Shown here: positions 6,370-14,341 of the stretch, piece by piece
How the letters are laid out: every line of letters begins with the position of its first letter
How positions within the stretch are numbered: position 1 is the first letter of the stretch
DNA from: a virus
Length of the DNA stretch: 31,482 bases
Direction: 5' to 3' (one strand)
Virus record (IMG/VR): IMGVR_UViG_3300041809_000148
Coordinates: 1 to 31,482 of that record
Position numbers and translations under genes: made by a program
Notes under the pieces: generated by a model
Told to the model about the DNA's origin: nothing
The model's database searches: none
What the model saw: the letters and a program-made list of their open reading frames with translations, nothing else

Positions 6370-6774
6370 ATGGCGGATCAGTCCACAAACCCCAGTTTCC
6401 TGGGGATAACGAACCAGGGCGGCGCAACTGAGGCCCTTACACCCCCCATCAGCCGCTCCGCCATCAAGGTTACGCGCAAGAACATCGCCAAGATCCCAGA
6501 GCGCCATCTCATAGAGAACATTGACCCGATGCTCACAGAGGCGTTCATAGGCTTGCGCCAGAAGATCAAAGACGGAAACGTGCGCTGCATCGAGTTGGCC
6601 CTGCAAATTGTGAACCTCATCAAGCCGCCAGGGGGCGTCACCGTCACCAACAACCTGCTCCAGCAGAACAATAACAAAACCGAGAACACCTCCGTCAGCT
6701 TCGAGTCCCTTGTCCGCAAATTGGAGAAAAGAAATCTCTCTGCCACCAACGTCATTGATGTGACCCCAGAGTAA
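6370..6774 (+). CDS. Putative terminase small subunit
   Basis: 134 residues located directly before the large terminase, the usual place of the small subunit, which recognises the packaging site. The sequence is mostly helical in the middle (IPERHLIENIDPMLTEAFIG, then LRQKIKDGN and CIELALQIVNLIKPPGG). A polyAsn/Gln segment (LLQQNNNKTENT) precedes a basic C-terminal helix (LVRKLEKRNL). A clear helix-turn-helix is not obvious, so the assignment rests mainly on size and position. No strong Shine-Dalgarno sequence is seen before ATG 6370. Confidence 0.5.
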   Translation: MADQSTNPSFLGITNQGGATEALTPPISRSAIKVTRKNIAKIPERHLIENIDPMLTEAFIGLRQKIKDGNVRCIELALQIVNLIKPPGGVTVTNNLLQQNNNKTENTSVSFESLVRKLEKRNLSATNVIDVTPE

Positions 6775-6784
6775 GGGCGTGTGT

Positions 6785-9055
6785 ATGGCCGACTCCCGTT
6801 GGCACCAAGATCTTGAGGTTGCTCAGCTTATCGAGCACCTGAATCAAGACGGCAAATTCAATCAATCCGACAACCTCACCCCTTCGGAGGTCAGGGTCAT
6901 CCTCCGCGAACTCGAACACTGCCGGAACGACTTCGTGTATGCGGCCAGAAACTACTTCTGGATCACTACCAAAAAGCTAAGAAATCAATTACTTACGCTG
7001 TTACCGGCCCAGGAACTTATATTGGAAAAAGTTCTTGAAATGAAGGCTAAGAAACAGCCACAAAAGATTATAATCATCAAAGCGAGACAATTGGGATGTT
7101 CGACTTTAATTGAAGCGTTGATAGCTTGGCGTACTATGTTCTTTTCAAACATCAATGCCCTCGTAGTCTCTTACGACAAGGCCCATACTTCGGATGTTTT
7201 GTTCCCTATAATGTGCTTCATTTACGATAATATGCCCTGGTGGATGAAGCCGATGTGCGCCCAGAGGAAGGCTGACGAGCTTCTATACTTCGACAATCCC
7301 AAGCCAGACTTAAGGAGCATAGACCCAGGATTAAACAGCAAGGTGTTCGTTAGGGGAGCGAATTCTTCTGGCGTCGGGCAGGGAATAAGGTTAAGCGCCG
7401 TACACGTTTCTGAGTTCACGGAATATACGGAGGACGTAGCTCGCGGGATTATTGATGAAGACATGGTGAATGCTCTTGTGGAAGATGAGAACACCTTTGC
7501 TATTTTGGAATCAACGGCTAAGGGGGCCAACCGTTACGGGCATAAACTCTGGAAGCGCTGTATGGAATTGCTGGGGAGCGATGAGGCTGAGTGGTATCCA
7601 CTATTCCTTCCGTTCTTTTTTGAGGCAACTAGAGTCCGCCCGGTGCCTGTCAACTGGAGGGTTGAGACGCCGGAGTTTAGAATGAGGGAGAAAGTAGAGT
7701 CGGAGTGGCTTCGCTGCCAGCGAAGTGAATGTTTACAGTATCACTACCGCTACGTTCAAAAGGTAGACAGATCTGGTTTAATTTGCCCAACCTGCGAGAT
7801 TGGGATACTTAACCCATACGTGTTGGCCGACGAGCAACTGGCATGGTATGAGCATCGTAGAAAGAATTCGGACAGAGACGAAGAGAGTTCTAAGTTACTG
7901 AAACAGGAAATGGCCAGCACAGGCGAAGAGGCATTCCAGTTGCAGGGTTATCAGATATTCGGGCAGAAGGCGCAGGACTTCGCCAATATAAACGTGCGGA
8001 ACCCGATAGCAGAGGGAGACTTTGATCTGGCTGGAAGATTCCACGGATGTAATACTACCAATCCAAAGAACGAAGCTGGGTTTTATTCCTGCTACCAGGA
8101 GGATTGCAACCTCGATCACACTTACGACGATGCTCCGCTGAAGATCTGGGAGTGGCCCATGCCGGAGGCTGAATACTGCATAGGCGCTGATCTCTCGGAG
8201 GGGTTGGGCGGCAAGTCGGCCTACAGCGTAGGGGTCGCTATCCGGTTTAGCACGACAGGCGGCGGAGATTATCAGGTAGCAACGTGGAGGGCAAACACGA
8301 TTGATCCTATTGGGTTTGCCTACAAACTGAACCATCTTGGTTTGCTTTACAACAGCGGACTGATGTCTGTCGAATGCAACCGATATGACATTTGCTTAGG
8401 CACGCTGCGCTACCAGTTGGGGTATCCCAATCTATACCGCTGGAAGCACTTAGATTCCCTGAACATCATGTCAAACAAGTTGGGATGGTGGACAAATATG
8501 TCTTCCCGTCCCCGGCTCTGGCAGACGTTTAAGCGATGGCTCCAGCAGGAATTGTTCTTTGTCCGATCCCGCAATCTCGCAGAGGAGATGAAGAATTTTG
8601 TTAAGGACGAGGAAGACTCCTACAGTGCTGGAGGCGACCAGGACGAGTGGGACGATGAGCTTTTAGCGTGTATGATTTCCCTTTATACGGCCCACGAGGG
8701 AGACTGGAACGACGCTTTAGGTATGATCGCGCCGAAGGCGAAGTTAGCAAAAGAAGATGCCGTCTATGTGATAAAGTGCCAGAACTGCCCGAACGAATGG
8801 TGGGCCAACACAGTCGAGGATAAGAACATAGACCCGACAGAGTTTCAGCCGCAGATGGACCCCAATCACAAAGTAGTCCAGTCTGGAGGGATGCGGTGTG
8901 CGGTATGTGGGAGCCGTAGGCTTGAGATTACGCGGAACAATAATGGTGGTGCTCCAGTGTCGCAACAAGGGGAAGATGATCTTATCAATGAAGCGAACCA
9001 GTATTGGGACCCATCGCAGGAGTGGAATAATCCGAACGACATGGAAGTTTTCTAG
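6785..9055 (+). CDS. terL: Terminase large subunit (packaging ATPase/nuclease)
   Basis: 756 residues from ATG 6785, chosen because AAGGG lies 7 nt upstream; GTG 6779 would add two residues. It powers DNA packaging into the procapsid and cuts concatemers. Numbered from the GTG: Walker A-like KARQLGCSTL (101-110), Walker B-like AVHVSEF (207-213), coupling motif ESTAKG (244-249). The RNase H-like nuclease residues are Asp 471 (IGADLSEG), Glu 532 (MSVECNRY) and Asp 625/626 (DEWDDELL). Two extra cysteine clusters are unusual: CQRSEC...CPTC (313-339) inside the linker region and CQNC...CAVC (667-710) near the C-terminus, both likely zinc ribbons. The domain order otherwise matches the family. Confidence 0.93.
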   Translation: MADSRWHQDLEVAQLIEHLNQDGKFNQSDNLTPSEVRVILRELEHCRNDFVYAARNYFWITTKKLRNQLLTLLPAQELILEKVLEMKAKKQPQKIIIIKARQLGCSTLIEALIAWRTMFFSNINALVVSYDKAHTSDVLFPIMCFIYDNMPWWMKPMCAQRKADELLYFDNPKPDLRSIDPGLNSKVFVRGANSSGVGQGIRLSAVHVSEFTEYTEDVARGIIDEDMVNALVEDENTFAILESTAKGANRYGHKLWKRCMELLGSDEAEWYPLFLPFFFEATRVRPVPVNWRVETPEFRMREKVESEWLRCQRSECLQYHYRYVQKVDRSGLICPTCEIGILNPYVLADEQLAWYEHRRKNSDRDEESSKLLKQEMASTGEEAFQLQGYQIFGQKAQDFANINVRNPIAEGDFDLAGRFHGCNTTNPKNEAGFYSCYQEDCNLDHTYDDAPLKIWEWPMPEAEYCIGADLSEGLGGKSAYSVGVAIRFSTTGGGDYQVATWRANTIDPIGFAYKLNHLGLLYNSGLMSVECNRYDICLGTLRYQLGYPNLYRWKHLDSLNIMSNKLGWWTNMSSRPRLWQTFKRWLQQELFFVRSRNLAEEMKNFVKDEEDSYSAGGDQDEWDDELLACMISLYTAHEGDWNDALGMIAPKAKLAKEDAVYVIKCQNCPNEWWANTVEDKNIDPTEFQPQMDPNHKVVQSGGMRCAVCGSRRLEITRNNNGGAPVSQQGEDDLINEANQYWDPSQEWNNPNDMEVF

Positions 9056-9150
9056 GTGGACGAAAATACGATTTCATAGTATCGTAGGGGCGTAAGACGG
9101 CGCTGGCATAGCCCGACCCCCTAAAAGGAATAGGGAAGGAGAAAAATCCC

Positions 9151-9690
9151 GTGTCCTCCTGCAATACAGCGACGACATACACTTCGACTTTGAATTACCG
9201 CCAGGACACTGGTGGGACGGACATCGTATATCAAGGCAAGGGGATCTGTGCGATTCACAGCCAGATGCCAAGCCAGATGACGTTGACTACCAATGCGGGT
9301 AGCGCTGCCGGTACCTATGTCCTGTATTTTCCTTCAACCGCTGGGCTTTATACTGGCGTTTGGGCCAATGCTGCTGGTATCCCAGCCAACACGCATGTCC
9401 ACACAATCCAATCAACCTTTGTCCAGCTTGACACAACGCTAGCCACGACCATCACGACTGGCACGCCGATCATATTTACCCCCGGCCCTATTGGTGTTCC
9501 AACGATCTGGGGGTCAACCCCCGCCAACACCTATGCCATACCAGCCCCAAACAGCGACGGGACTTACGGTCCGCAACACGCTACCGATCCCTTTACCTAT
9601 ACTGTGCAGATGGCCGCTGCTGATTTGGGGTTCGGACAAAGTTTTAAGTTTGCTTACAATGGGCAGATTATCTACGGCGAGGTAGTGTAG
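9151..9690 (+). CDS. Beta-rich hypothetical protein (possible head/fibre accessory)
   Basis: 179 residues from GTG 9151; AAGGAG lies 10 nt upstream. Rich in Thr, Gly, Ala, Asn and Pro, with alternating strands (MTLTTNAGSAAGTYVLYF, TIQSTFVQLDTTLATTITTG). The TTGTPIIFTPGPIG segment looks like a repeat linker of phage surface proteins. No catalytic motif. No signal peptide. It may be a capsid decoration or adsorption accessory; the fold cannot be named from sequence alone. Confidence 0.6.
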   Translation: MSSCNTATTYTSTLNYRQDTGGTDIVYQGKGICAIHSQMPSQMTLTTNAGSAAGTYVLYFPSTAGLYTGVWANAAGIPANTHVHTIQSTFVQLDTTLATTITTGTPIIFTPGPIGVPTIWGSTPANTYAIPAPNSDGTYGPQHATDPFTYTVQMAAADLGFGQSFKFAYNGQIIYGEVV

Positions 9691-9714
9691 ACAGATACGC
9701 GACTAGGGAGCACC

Positions 9715-9978
9715 ATGGACAACCCATCGTTCGACATCGCTCCGGTAACTCGGGCACAGGTAGACAATCTACTCGCTCAACTCACAGCCAATGGCTCAAC
9801 CGTGAAACCGGGCAGCACGCCTGATTCCTGGGACATCAAGGGGCATAAATTCTTCATCGAGGTCGAAGCCGACGCTCGGTATGATGAGTCCCTTCAGATC
9901 CTCGCAGTCGAAGTGGTTCATGGGCCAGCGGGCAGGGTCGAAGCAGAACTCAGGAAGCAACTAGGTTTGCCGTCGTAA
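9715..9978 (+). CDS. Hypothetical protein (87 aa)
   Basis: Small soluble protein with a GGGAG ribosome binding site before ATG 9715. A helix (RAQVDNLLAQLTANG) is followed by strands (DSWDIKGHKFFIEVEADAR and SLQILAVEVVHG) and a terminal helix (VEAELRKQLGL). No known family is recognised. It lies 21 nt before the lipoprotein gene in the same direction. Confidence 0.58.
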   Translation: MDNPSFDIAPVTRAQVDNLLAQLTANGSTVKPGSTPDSWDIKGHKFFIEVEADARYDESLQILAVEVVHGPAGRVEAELRKQLGLPS

Positions 9979-9999
9979 GAAAGTTAAAGGAGATTCCCG

Positions 10000-10539
10000 A
10001 TGAAATTCAAACCATTCCTGGCCGTGTTTGCCGCGGCCGCCATGCTCACCCAGACCGGCTGTACCGGTTCCGACATTCTGCTCACCTTGGAAGCGAGCGT
10101 GGCGGCGTCCGAGATCCTTGTCGCCAGCCTCGCCACGGCGGGCAAGATCCCAGCCGCTGACGCTACGCCCATCGAGGCGGCGATTGCCGATGTCCCGGCT
10201 GCTTACACCCAGACGAGTACGGAACTCGCCTCTTCGGATGCGCCCGCAGTCAAGACGCTGAAGATCACCGCCTACTTCGCCAACGCGCTCCAGAAGTTGA
10301 ATGCGCTCCCTCCGGAGGCGCAGGTGTACGCTATCCCCGTGACACAAGCCATCAACGCCTTCCTGAACGCCATCAACCCGCCGCCAGCGGCTACGGGTGC
10401 GTTTAAGGCGAATGTGCGTACTACGGCGACGGCGTTCCCAGCCACCGGCTGGGCTCACCAGATAGCGCGTCATCACCTCAGCGACGTCAAGACCAGGGCG
10501 CTGAATCTTCAAATCGCCATCGACAACCTCAAGAAGTAG
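10000..10539 (+). CDS. Predicted lipoprotein, Ala-rich
   Basis: 179 residues; strong ribosome binding site AAAGGAG before ATG 10000. N-terminal signal MKFKPFLAVFAAAAMLTQTG then Cys 21, a lipobox-like site (the -3 residue is Gln, not ideal). The mature part is a long Ala/Thr-rich helical chain, probably facing the periplasm. Phage lipoproteins may be outer-membrane spanins or superinfection-exclusion proteins; length and the lack of a short Pro-rich body argue against a classical o-spanin. The following gene also has a signal peptide. Confidence 0.65.
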   Translation: MKFKPFLAVFAAAAMLTQTGCTGSDILLTLEASVAASEILVASLATAGKIPAADATPIEAAIADVPAAYTQTSTELASSDAPAVKTLKITAYFANALQKLNALPPEAQVYAIPVTQAINAFLNAINPPPAATGAFKANVRTTATAFPATGWAHQIARHHLSDVKTRALNLQIAIDNLKK

Positions 10540-10542
10540 CCC

Positions 10543-10998
10543 ATGCGCGCGCTGCTCCTGCTGATGATCGTATCGGGATCGGCCCTCGCTCAAGATAACT
10601 TTGCGGCGGCTGGAGTGAGCTACAACCATACCAGCGCCGCTTCATTGGCTGGTACAGCGGTTTACGCGCACGCTATTGCCGGAAGTTCCTGGTTCTTTTC
10701 CAGCCTGGACGTGCTGTCCGACTCCACTAAGCCGGGAAATGTGTCCACGAACTTCGCCCCTGGCGTGGCGCAGAAGCTATTCACGGTTCACTGGCTGGGC
10801 CTCTATACGGTCACTGGGGCCGGGGTGAGTTGGGCCGGGTCGAACACCGGCTGGACCTGGAGCGGCGGCGAGATGCCCATCATCCATTTGCCGCGCGGGT
10901 TTGTTATCGCACTTCCGGTGCGGTTCGTCAAAAGCAGCGTGAACAACAACTCCAACTATCAAGTGATCGCCACATTCCTGATTGGCAAAGGATGGTAA
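10543..10998 (+). CDS. Exported beta-barrel-like protein
   Basis: 151 residues with a Sec signal peptide MRALLLLMIVSGSALAQ cleaved near residue 17. The mature part has alternating hydrophobic and Gly/Ser residues (SSWFFSSLDVLSDS, VHWLGLYTVTGAGVSWAG, FVIALPVRFVKSS) and ends in a hydrophobic strand with aromatic residue (VIATFLIGKGW). Such a pattern resembles small outer-membrane barrels with a C-terminal aromatic residue. No named family. An outer-membrane protein in a phage could block receptors or aid release; both are inference. Confidence 0.6.
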   Translation: MRALLLLMIVSGSALAQDNFAAAGVSYNHTSAASLAGTAVYAHAIAGSSWFFSSLDVLSDSTKPGNVSTNFAPGVAQKLFTVHWLGLYTVTGAGVSWAGSNTGWTWSGGEMPIIHLPRGFVIALPVRFVKSSVNNNSNYQVIATFLIGKGW

Positions 10999-11005
10999 GT
11001 GGGCT

Positions 11006-11161
11006 ATGCTGATTCTAATCATCATTCTGATTCTGCTGTTCGGCTCGGGCGGAGGTTGGTACGGCTATAACCGCTTCGGCGCAGGGGGCGGGTTCGGTAT
11101 CAGTCTCGGTACCATTCTGCTAATCCTGCTCATAGCCTACCTGTTGGGCGGATTCCGCTAA
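11006..11161 (+). CDS. DUF3309-like tiny membrane protein (51 aa)
   Basis: Starts at ATG 11006, seven nt after the previous stop. Two hydrophobic helices (MLILIIILILLFG and ISLGTILLILLIAYLLGGFR) flank a Gly/Tyr/Trp-rich centre (GSGGGWYGYNRFGAGGG). This layout matches the small DUF3309 family as I know it, whose function is unknown. Its place before a peptidase gene and a holin-like gene suggests membrane action during lysis, but no evidence in the sequence proves it. Confidence 0.65.
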   Translation: MLILIIILILLFGSGGGWYGYNRFGAGGGFGISLGTILLILLIAYLLGGFR

Positions 11162-11171
11162 GGGGCCTACC

Positions 11172-13022
11172 ATGCCAGAATTTACATGGAAGCTCGGTCG
11201 GAACCCGAGTCCGCCCGATGATCGCAATCTGAAGCTCACCAAATACCTAACCATAGGGAAACTGCCGCCCACGCCGCAGAGCGTCCAGTACAGCCCCGCC
11301 GTGATGAAGCAGGGCGGCTACCGGATGCTGCTGAACGACCGATATGGTTGCCACGATGCCACAACTGAGGTGCTGACAGAGAAAGGCTGGCAGCCCTGGC
11401 CGGAATATGACGGCTCCCCGTTGGGGACGATGAACCAAACTACAGGCCTCCTAGAGTTCCAGCAGCCGTCTGCTCTTCAGCGGTGGGACTACGACGGCCC
11501 AATGTACTTTGCCGACCATAGGAGTCTGGACTTTGGCCTAACACCCAATCACCGCATGTTTCACCGGCCCTATGTAATCCCGTACCAAGACGGGCAGTAC
11601 GTTCCTGGGACTTCCGGTTACGGCCACTATCAGTTCTCCCCGATCTCGGAGTTGGGCACGCGGGTTGCTTTACCAGCATCGACTACCGGATTCCTGGGGG
11701 CGGAGTTGCGATCCCTGCGGATTGGAGGCAGGGACTGGGATGGTGACGATTTTCTGGCCATCCTGGCACTGGTCCTTTCCGATGGATACGTCAGTAACGC
11801 CGAGCACCACCGAGATACGATAAGTTTCTGTTGCTTTCGGGAAGATCGGCGCGAGATGGTGGCGGCGCTTGCATGTCGGCTTGGCATCAGCGAGTTCCCC
11901 AAGCGCAGGGGCGTATGGCAGTTCACGGATGGCGCTCTCGCAGAGTGGATGAAGGTGAACTGCTACACGAACCCGACCCTGAAGAGTCCATTCAAGCGGG
12001 TTCCCGACATTGTCAAGGTGGCGTCCGTTTCGCAAGTACAAGGCTTCTTGAAGTTCTACGGAGATCAGCACGTTTCAGGGGAGGGCTCCCGGAGCTTCAG
12101 TTCCACCAGTAGGCGCATGATTGATGACCTACAAGAACTTCTTCTGCGAATTGGCAAACGCGGGGGCATCTATTCTCGCCCAATGCGCGACGGGATAATC
12201 AAAGGCAAGATAGTCACCGGGGCAACGGACCACGACGATCACACATTGACGGAATGGAGAATGCAGGGCCTAGTTACCCTTCAAAGGCTATCAAGCAAGC
12301 CAACCGTTCAGATTGACCACTATCGCGGGGAGGTGTTCTGCGCCACGGTCCCTAACTCAACCCTGGTGACGCGGCGCAATGGACAGGTTCTTATCTCAGG
12401 AAACTGCTGTGTACCCGCGCAGATGTGCCACACTGTTATGCAGCACGCCGCCAATGCGGGACATCCTATGCCGGTGCCGAGCGATGCCGAAGTGATTTCG
12501 CTGTACTCGGCCATCGGCGGCTATGTTCCCGGCGATCCATCAACCGACAACGGATGCGATATGTTGACCGCGTTGAACTACTGGCGCAACACGGGCATCA
12601 CCATCGGCGGCGTTGTGCATAAGATTGGTGCATTCGCGCAGATCAACTTAGCCGATCCCGACGAAATCAACGCGGCCCTTTGGATCTTCGGTTCGACCTT
12701 CGATGGCGTAAACCTTCCTGCCGCCATGCAGAATTCTAACTTCTGGGGTAATATCCCATCCGACCTGAGCGGGGATTGGGAACCCGGTAGTTGGGGCGGG
12801 CACTGCGTCGGTCAGGCAGACGCCACACTGGACCCAAACCTAGACCTCTACCAGACAGTTACGTGGGGCGGATTGATGGCAACCGACGCCACATTCATGA
12901 AGGCCTATTGCGACGAGGCTTATGTGGTCATCTCGCAAGACTGGCTCGCCGACAACGGGCAATGCCCGGCTGGGTTCGACATCGCCGCATTGACGGACGA
13001 TCTGGCTGCGGTGTCCGCATAA
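11172..13022 (+). CDS. Papain-like cysteine peptidase precursor containing an intein
   Basis: 616-residue precursor. Residues 60-411 form an intein (separate entry), so splicing would join 1-59 to 412-616, giving a 264-residue peptidase-like protein. The splice site lies between Gly 59 (LLNDRYG) and Cys 412. The joined motif, LLNDRYGCCVPAQ, is the catalytic-Cys region of a family of papain-like phage and bacterial proteins in which I recall the pattern N-D-x-Y-G-D-C. Here Cys 413 aligns with the nucleophile, and Cys 412 (in place of Asp) serves as the splicing residue. The likely catalytic His is 544 (PGSWGGHCVG); TVTWGG (562-567) follows. Without splicing the catalytic site would be broken. 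The function may be lysis or head maturation; no other head protease was found between portal and coat. Confidence 0.82.
   Translation: MPEFTWKLGRNPSPPDDRNLKLTKYLTIGKLPPTPQSVQYSPAVMKQGGYRMLLNDRYGCHDATTEVLTEKGWQPWPEYDGSPLGTMNQTTGLLEFQQPSALQRWDYDGPMYFADHRSLDFGLTPNHRMFHRPYVIPYQDGQYVPGTSGYGHYQFSPISELGTRVALPASTTGFLGAELRSLRIGGRDWDGDDFLAILALVLSDGYVSNAEHHRDTISFCCFREDRREMVAALACRLGISEFPKRRGVWQFTDGALAEWMKVNCYTNPTLKSPFKRVPDIVKVASVSQVQGFLKFYGDQHVSGEGSRSFSSTSRRMIDDLQELLLRIGKRGGIYSRPMRDGIIKGKIVTGATDHDDHTLTEWRMQGLVTLQRLSSKPTVQIDHYRGEVFCATVPNSTLVTRRNGQVLISGNCCVPAQMCHTVMQHAANAGHPMPVPSDAEVISLYSAIGGYVPGDPSTDNGCDMLTALNYWRNTGITIGGVVHKIGAFAQINLADPDEINAALWIFGSTFDGVNLPAAMQNSNFWGNIPSDLSGDWEPGSWGGHCVGQADATLDPNLDLYQTVTWGGLMATDATFMKAYCDEAYVVISQDWLADNGQCPAGFDIAALTDDLAAVSA
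11349..12404 (+). mobile_element. Intein with LAGLIDADG homing endonuclease (352 aa)
   Basis: In-frame protein intron. Block A begins at Cys 60 (CHDATTEVLTEKGW). Block B holds the Thr-x-x-His motif at LTPNHRMF (123-130). The C-terminal block runs RGEVFCATVPNSTLV and RNGQVLISGN, ending at Asn 411 followed by Cys. The penultimate residue is Gly rather than the common His, seen in some active inteins. Two LAGLIDADG motifs are present: FLAILALVLSDGYVS (194-208) and QGFLKFYGDQHVS (290-302), with Asp 204 and Asp 298 as likely metal ligands. The endonuclease domain therefore looks complete, consistent with a mobile element. Confidence 0.9.
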
Positions 13023-13031
13023 AGGAAAGTC

Positions 13032-13400
13032 ATGCTCTCAACCGAACTTGGAAGTCAGGCGGGCGTCAGCGTCATCCTGGTCTACCTGCTCCAATGGCTC
13101 AAAGGCTCACCGTGGTTTCCCTGGCTCTCAGCGAGAACGGACACCATTAACCGGGTGCTGGCGATTGCCGTTGCCTTCTTCACCTCGGTTGGCTTTCAGG
13201 TCTCAATGACCGGTACCTGGACATCGGGTGGCACGCTGGTCATCCAGATCCCGGCCGCCACCGCCGTCCTCTCCGTAATCCTGCACACCGCCTCACAGAG
13301 CGGGTTCCAGGAACTCTTCTACAAACTGGCGGTCAAGCCGCCACGCGAGCCCCTGCTCAAACTCAGCAAAGACGATTCAGTCTGCGTAACGAAAGGGTGA
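13032..13400 (+). CDS. Holin-like membrane protein
   Basis: 122 residues with about three hydrophobic segments: VSVILVYLLQWLKG (about 12-25), VLAIAVAFFTSVGFQVSM (about 42-59) and IPAATAVLSVILHTA (about 73-87), then a basic cytoplasmic tail. Ribosome binding site AAAGGAAAG precedes ATG 13032. The size and topology fit a class I or III holin, a pore-former that releases the lytic enzyme. Neighbours (peptidase before, small membrane protein after) agree with a lysis cassette. No named holin family is recognised. Confidence 0.58.
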   Translation: MLSTELGSQAGVSVILVYLLQWLKGSPWFPWLSARTDTINRVLAIAVAFFTSVGFQVSMTGTWTSGGTLVIQIPAATAVLSVILHTASQSGFQELFYKLAVKPPREPLLKLSKDDSVCVTKG

Positions 13401-13405
13401 GTTCA

Positions 13406-13567
13406 ATGACCGTTTCAATTCTCTTCCTGGTGATCGCCGTGGTACTGTTCGGTATCGGCGCATGGTCGCGCTGGTGGAACAGCCCACAGCCGTACTATCC
13501 GTCATTCGTCTGCGGCGGCTTGTTCTTCTGGGCACTATCCCAATTGTGGCCCATGATCTCCAAGTAG
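13406..13567 (+). CDS. Small membrane protein (53 aa)
   Basis: Starts at ATG 13406, five nt after the holin-like stop. The product MTVSILFLVIAVVLFGIGAW is one clear transmembrane helix, then WSRWWNSPQPYYP and a second hydrophobic segment (FVCGGLFFWALSQLW). Two short helices with Trp-rich interface suggest a membrane protein acting beside the holin-like product, such as an antiholin or pinholin. No family is known to me. A strong hairpin follows downstream. Confidence 0.58.
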   Translation: MTVSILFLVIAVVLFGIGAWSRWWNSPQPYYPSFVCGGLFFWALSQLWPMISK

Positions 13568-13594
13568 CGGCAGGCCCATAAATTAAGCGCAGGG

Positions 13595-13618
13595 GACCGT
13601 CGCCTAAGGGCGACGGTC
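13595..13618 (+). terminator. Perfect 10-bp hairpin in an intergenic gap
   Basis: GACCGTCGCC (13595-13604) pairs perfectly with GGCGACGGTC (13609-13618) around TAAG. There is no T-run after it, so termination may need Rho, or the hairpin may protect or process the RNA. The left arm is identical to 3216-3225 in the sigma gene's 3' hairpin. Confidence 0.5.
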
Positions 13619-13634
13619 TCCTTGAGAAAATCGT

Positions 13635-13916
13635 ATGATGACAATTCTAAACTTGGTTCACCAGATCATCGCCCTACTGCGAAATGTGCTAACGAACCAA
13701 GCCAATTTGGCCTCACAGGTCAAAGTAGGGCAGTCGGGGCTTTCGGCTCAGATTGCTGCCGTGCGATCCCTCGTCCAGCAGCAAGGCGAGGCTCAAGTTC
13801 TTACGCTGGCTCAGATCACGGACAGTCTCGCAGTCATCGAGAAGGCCGTTTTCTACATACCAGGACCGCCAGTGAAGTTGCAAATCACTCTCGGGAAACC
13901 GCAACCACAGAAATAG
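13635..13916 (+). CDS. Small helical protein with possible coiled coil (93 aa)
   Basis: Start ATG 13635 (a second ATG follows at once). Residues 5-75 are helical with repeated hydrophobic spacing (NLVHQIIALLRNVLTNQANL, then LSAQIAAVRSLVQQQGEAQV), suggesting a coiled coil. The tail is a beta-like FYIPGPPVKLQITLGKPQ. No family. Transcribed with the Ig-like gene 18 nt downstream. It could be an assembly or tail-chaperone-like protein, but evidence is weak. Confidence 0.55.
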   Translation: MMTILNLVHQIIALLRNVLTNQANLASQVKVGQSGLSAQIAAVRSLVQQQGEAQVLTLAQITDSLAVIEKAVFYIPGPPVKLQITLGKPQPQK

Positions 13917-13934
13917 AATCCTATAGGAGTTCAC

Positions 13935-14279
13935 ATGGCTAATTTCCAACTTCAAGATGCACAGAAGGTCTCGTATGCGGTGGCTGTCACCGACGTAGAC
14001 AACAACCCGACAACCCTCCAGCCCGGCGATGTGGTGACTGCCATTTCGTCCATGCCCGCCTCTTTGGCCGTCGTGCCCGACGCGACTCCTGTAGCTGGCA
14101 GCGTGGCCTCCGGCTTCCTGGTGGCTAGCTCGACGCTCGCACTCAGCGTTACGTTCACGGTGACGATCACTCCGGCTGCCACTGGCGCAGCGGCCATCGT
14201 TGCCACCGACCTGATTGATGTGGTCGCTGGTGCCGATACCGGTGTGACCATTACGCTCGGCACGCCCGTCAGCCAGTAA
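13935..14279 (+). CDS. Bacterial Ig-like-domain small protein
   Basis: 114 residues: MANFQLQDAQKVSYAVAVTD, then a single Ig-like beta-sandwich with alternating strands (DVVTAISSMPASLAVVP, LSVTFTVTITPAATGAAAIV) and a closing GVTITLGTPVSQ. Many phages carry short proteins of this look, which bind virions or glycans. No signal peptide. A strong intrinsic terminator follows 19 nt after the stop, so this ends the transcription unit. Good fit to the Ig-like class, though the exact family is not assigned. Confidence 0.65.
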   Translation: MANFQLQDAQKVSYAVAVTDVDNNPTTLQPGDVVTAISSMPASLAVVPDATPVAGSVASGFLVASSTLALSVTFTVTITPAATGAAAIVATDLIDVVAGADTGVTITLGTPVSQ

Positions 14280-14297
14280 CTCTTGCAAGAGTGTAAG

Positions 14298-14324
14298 CCG
14301 GGGGCTTCGGCCCCCGGTATTGTT
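14298..14324 (+). terminator. Intrinsic terminator with TTCG tetraloop
   Basis: CCGGGGGC (14298-14305) pairs perfectly with GCCCCCGG (14310-14317) around TTCG, followed by TATTGTTT. A 12-base palindrome CTCTTGCAAGAG lies just before at 14280-14291. It separates the accessory block from the genes leading to the portal. Confidence 0.85.
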
Positions 14325-14341
14325 TCGTAGAAAGGTCAACC

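Noticed and set aside
9056-9150. TACGAT/ATCGTA short hairpin after the large terminase gene
   Set aside because: Six-bp AT-rich stem with an eight-nt loop and no T-run; too weak to call a terminator or operator.
9961-10629. 222-codon minus-strand frame opposite the lipoprotein gene
   Set aside because: It is Arg-rich and antisense to two plus-strand genes with signal peptides and good ribosome sites.
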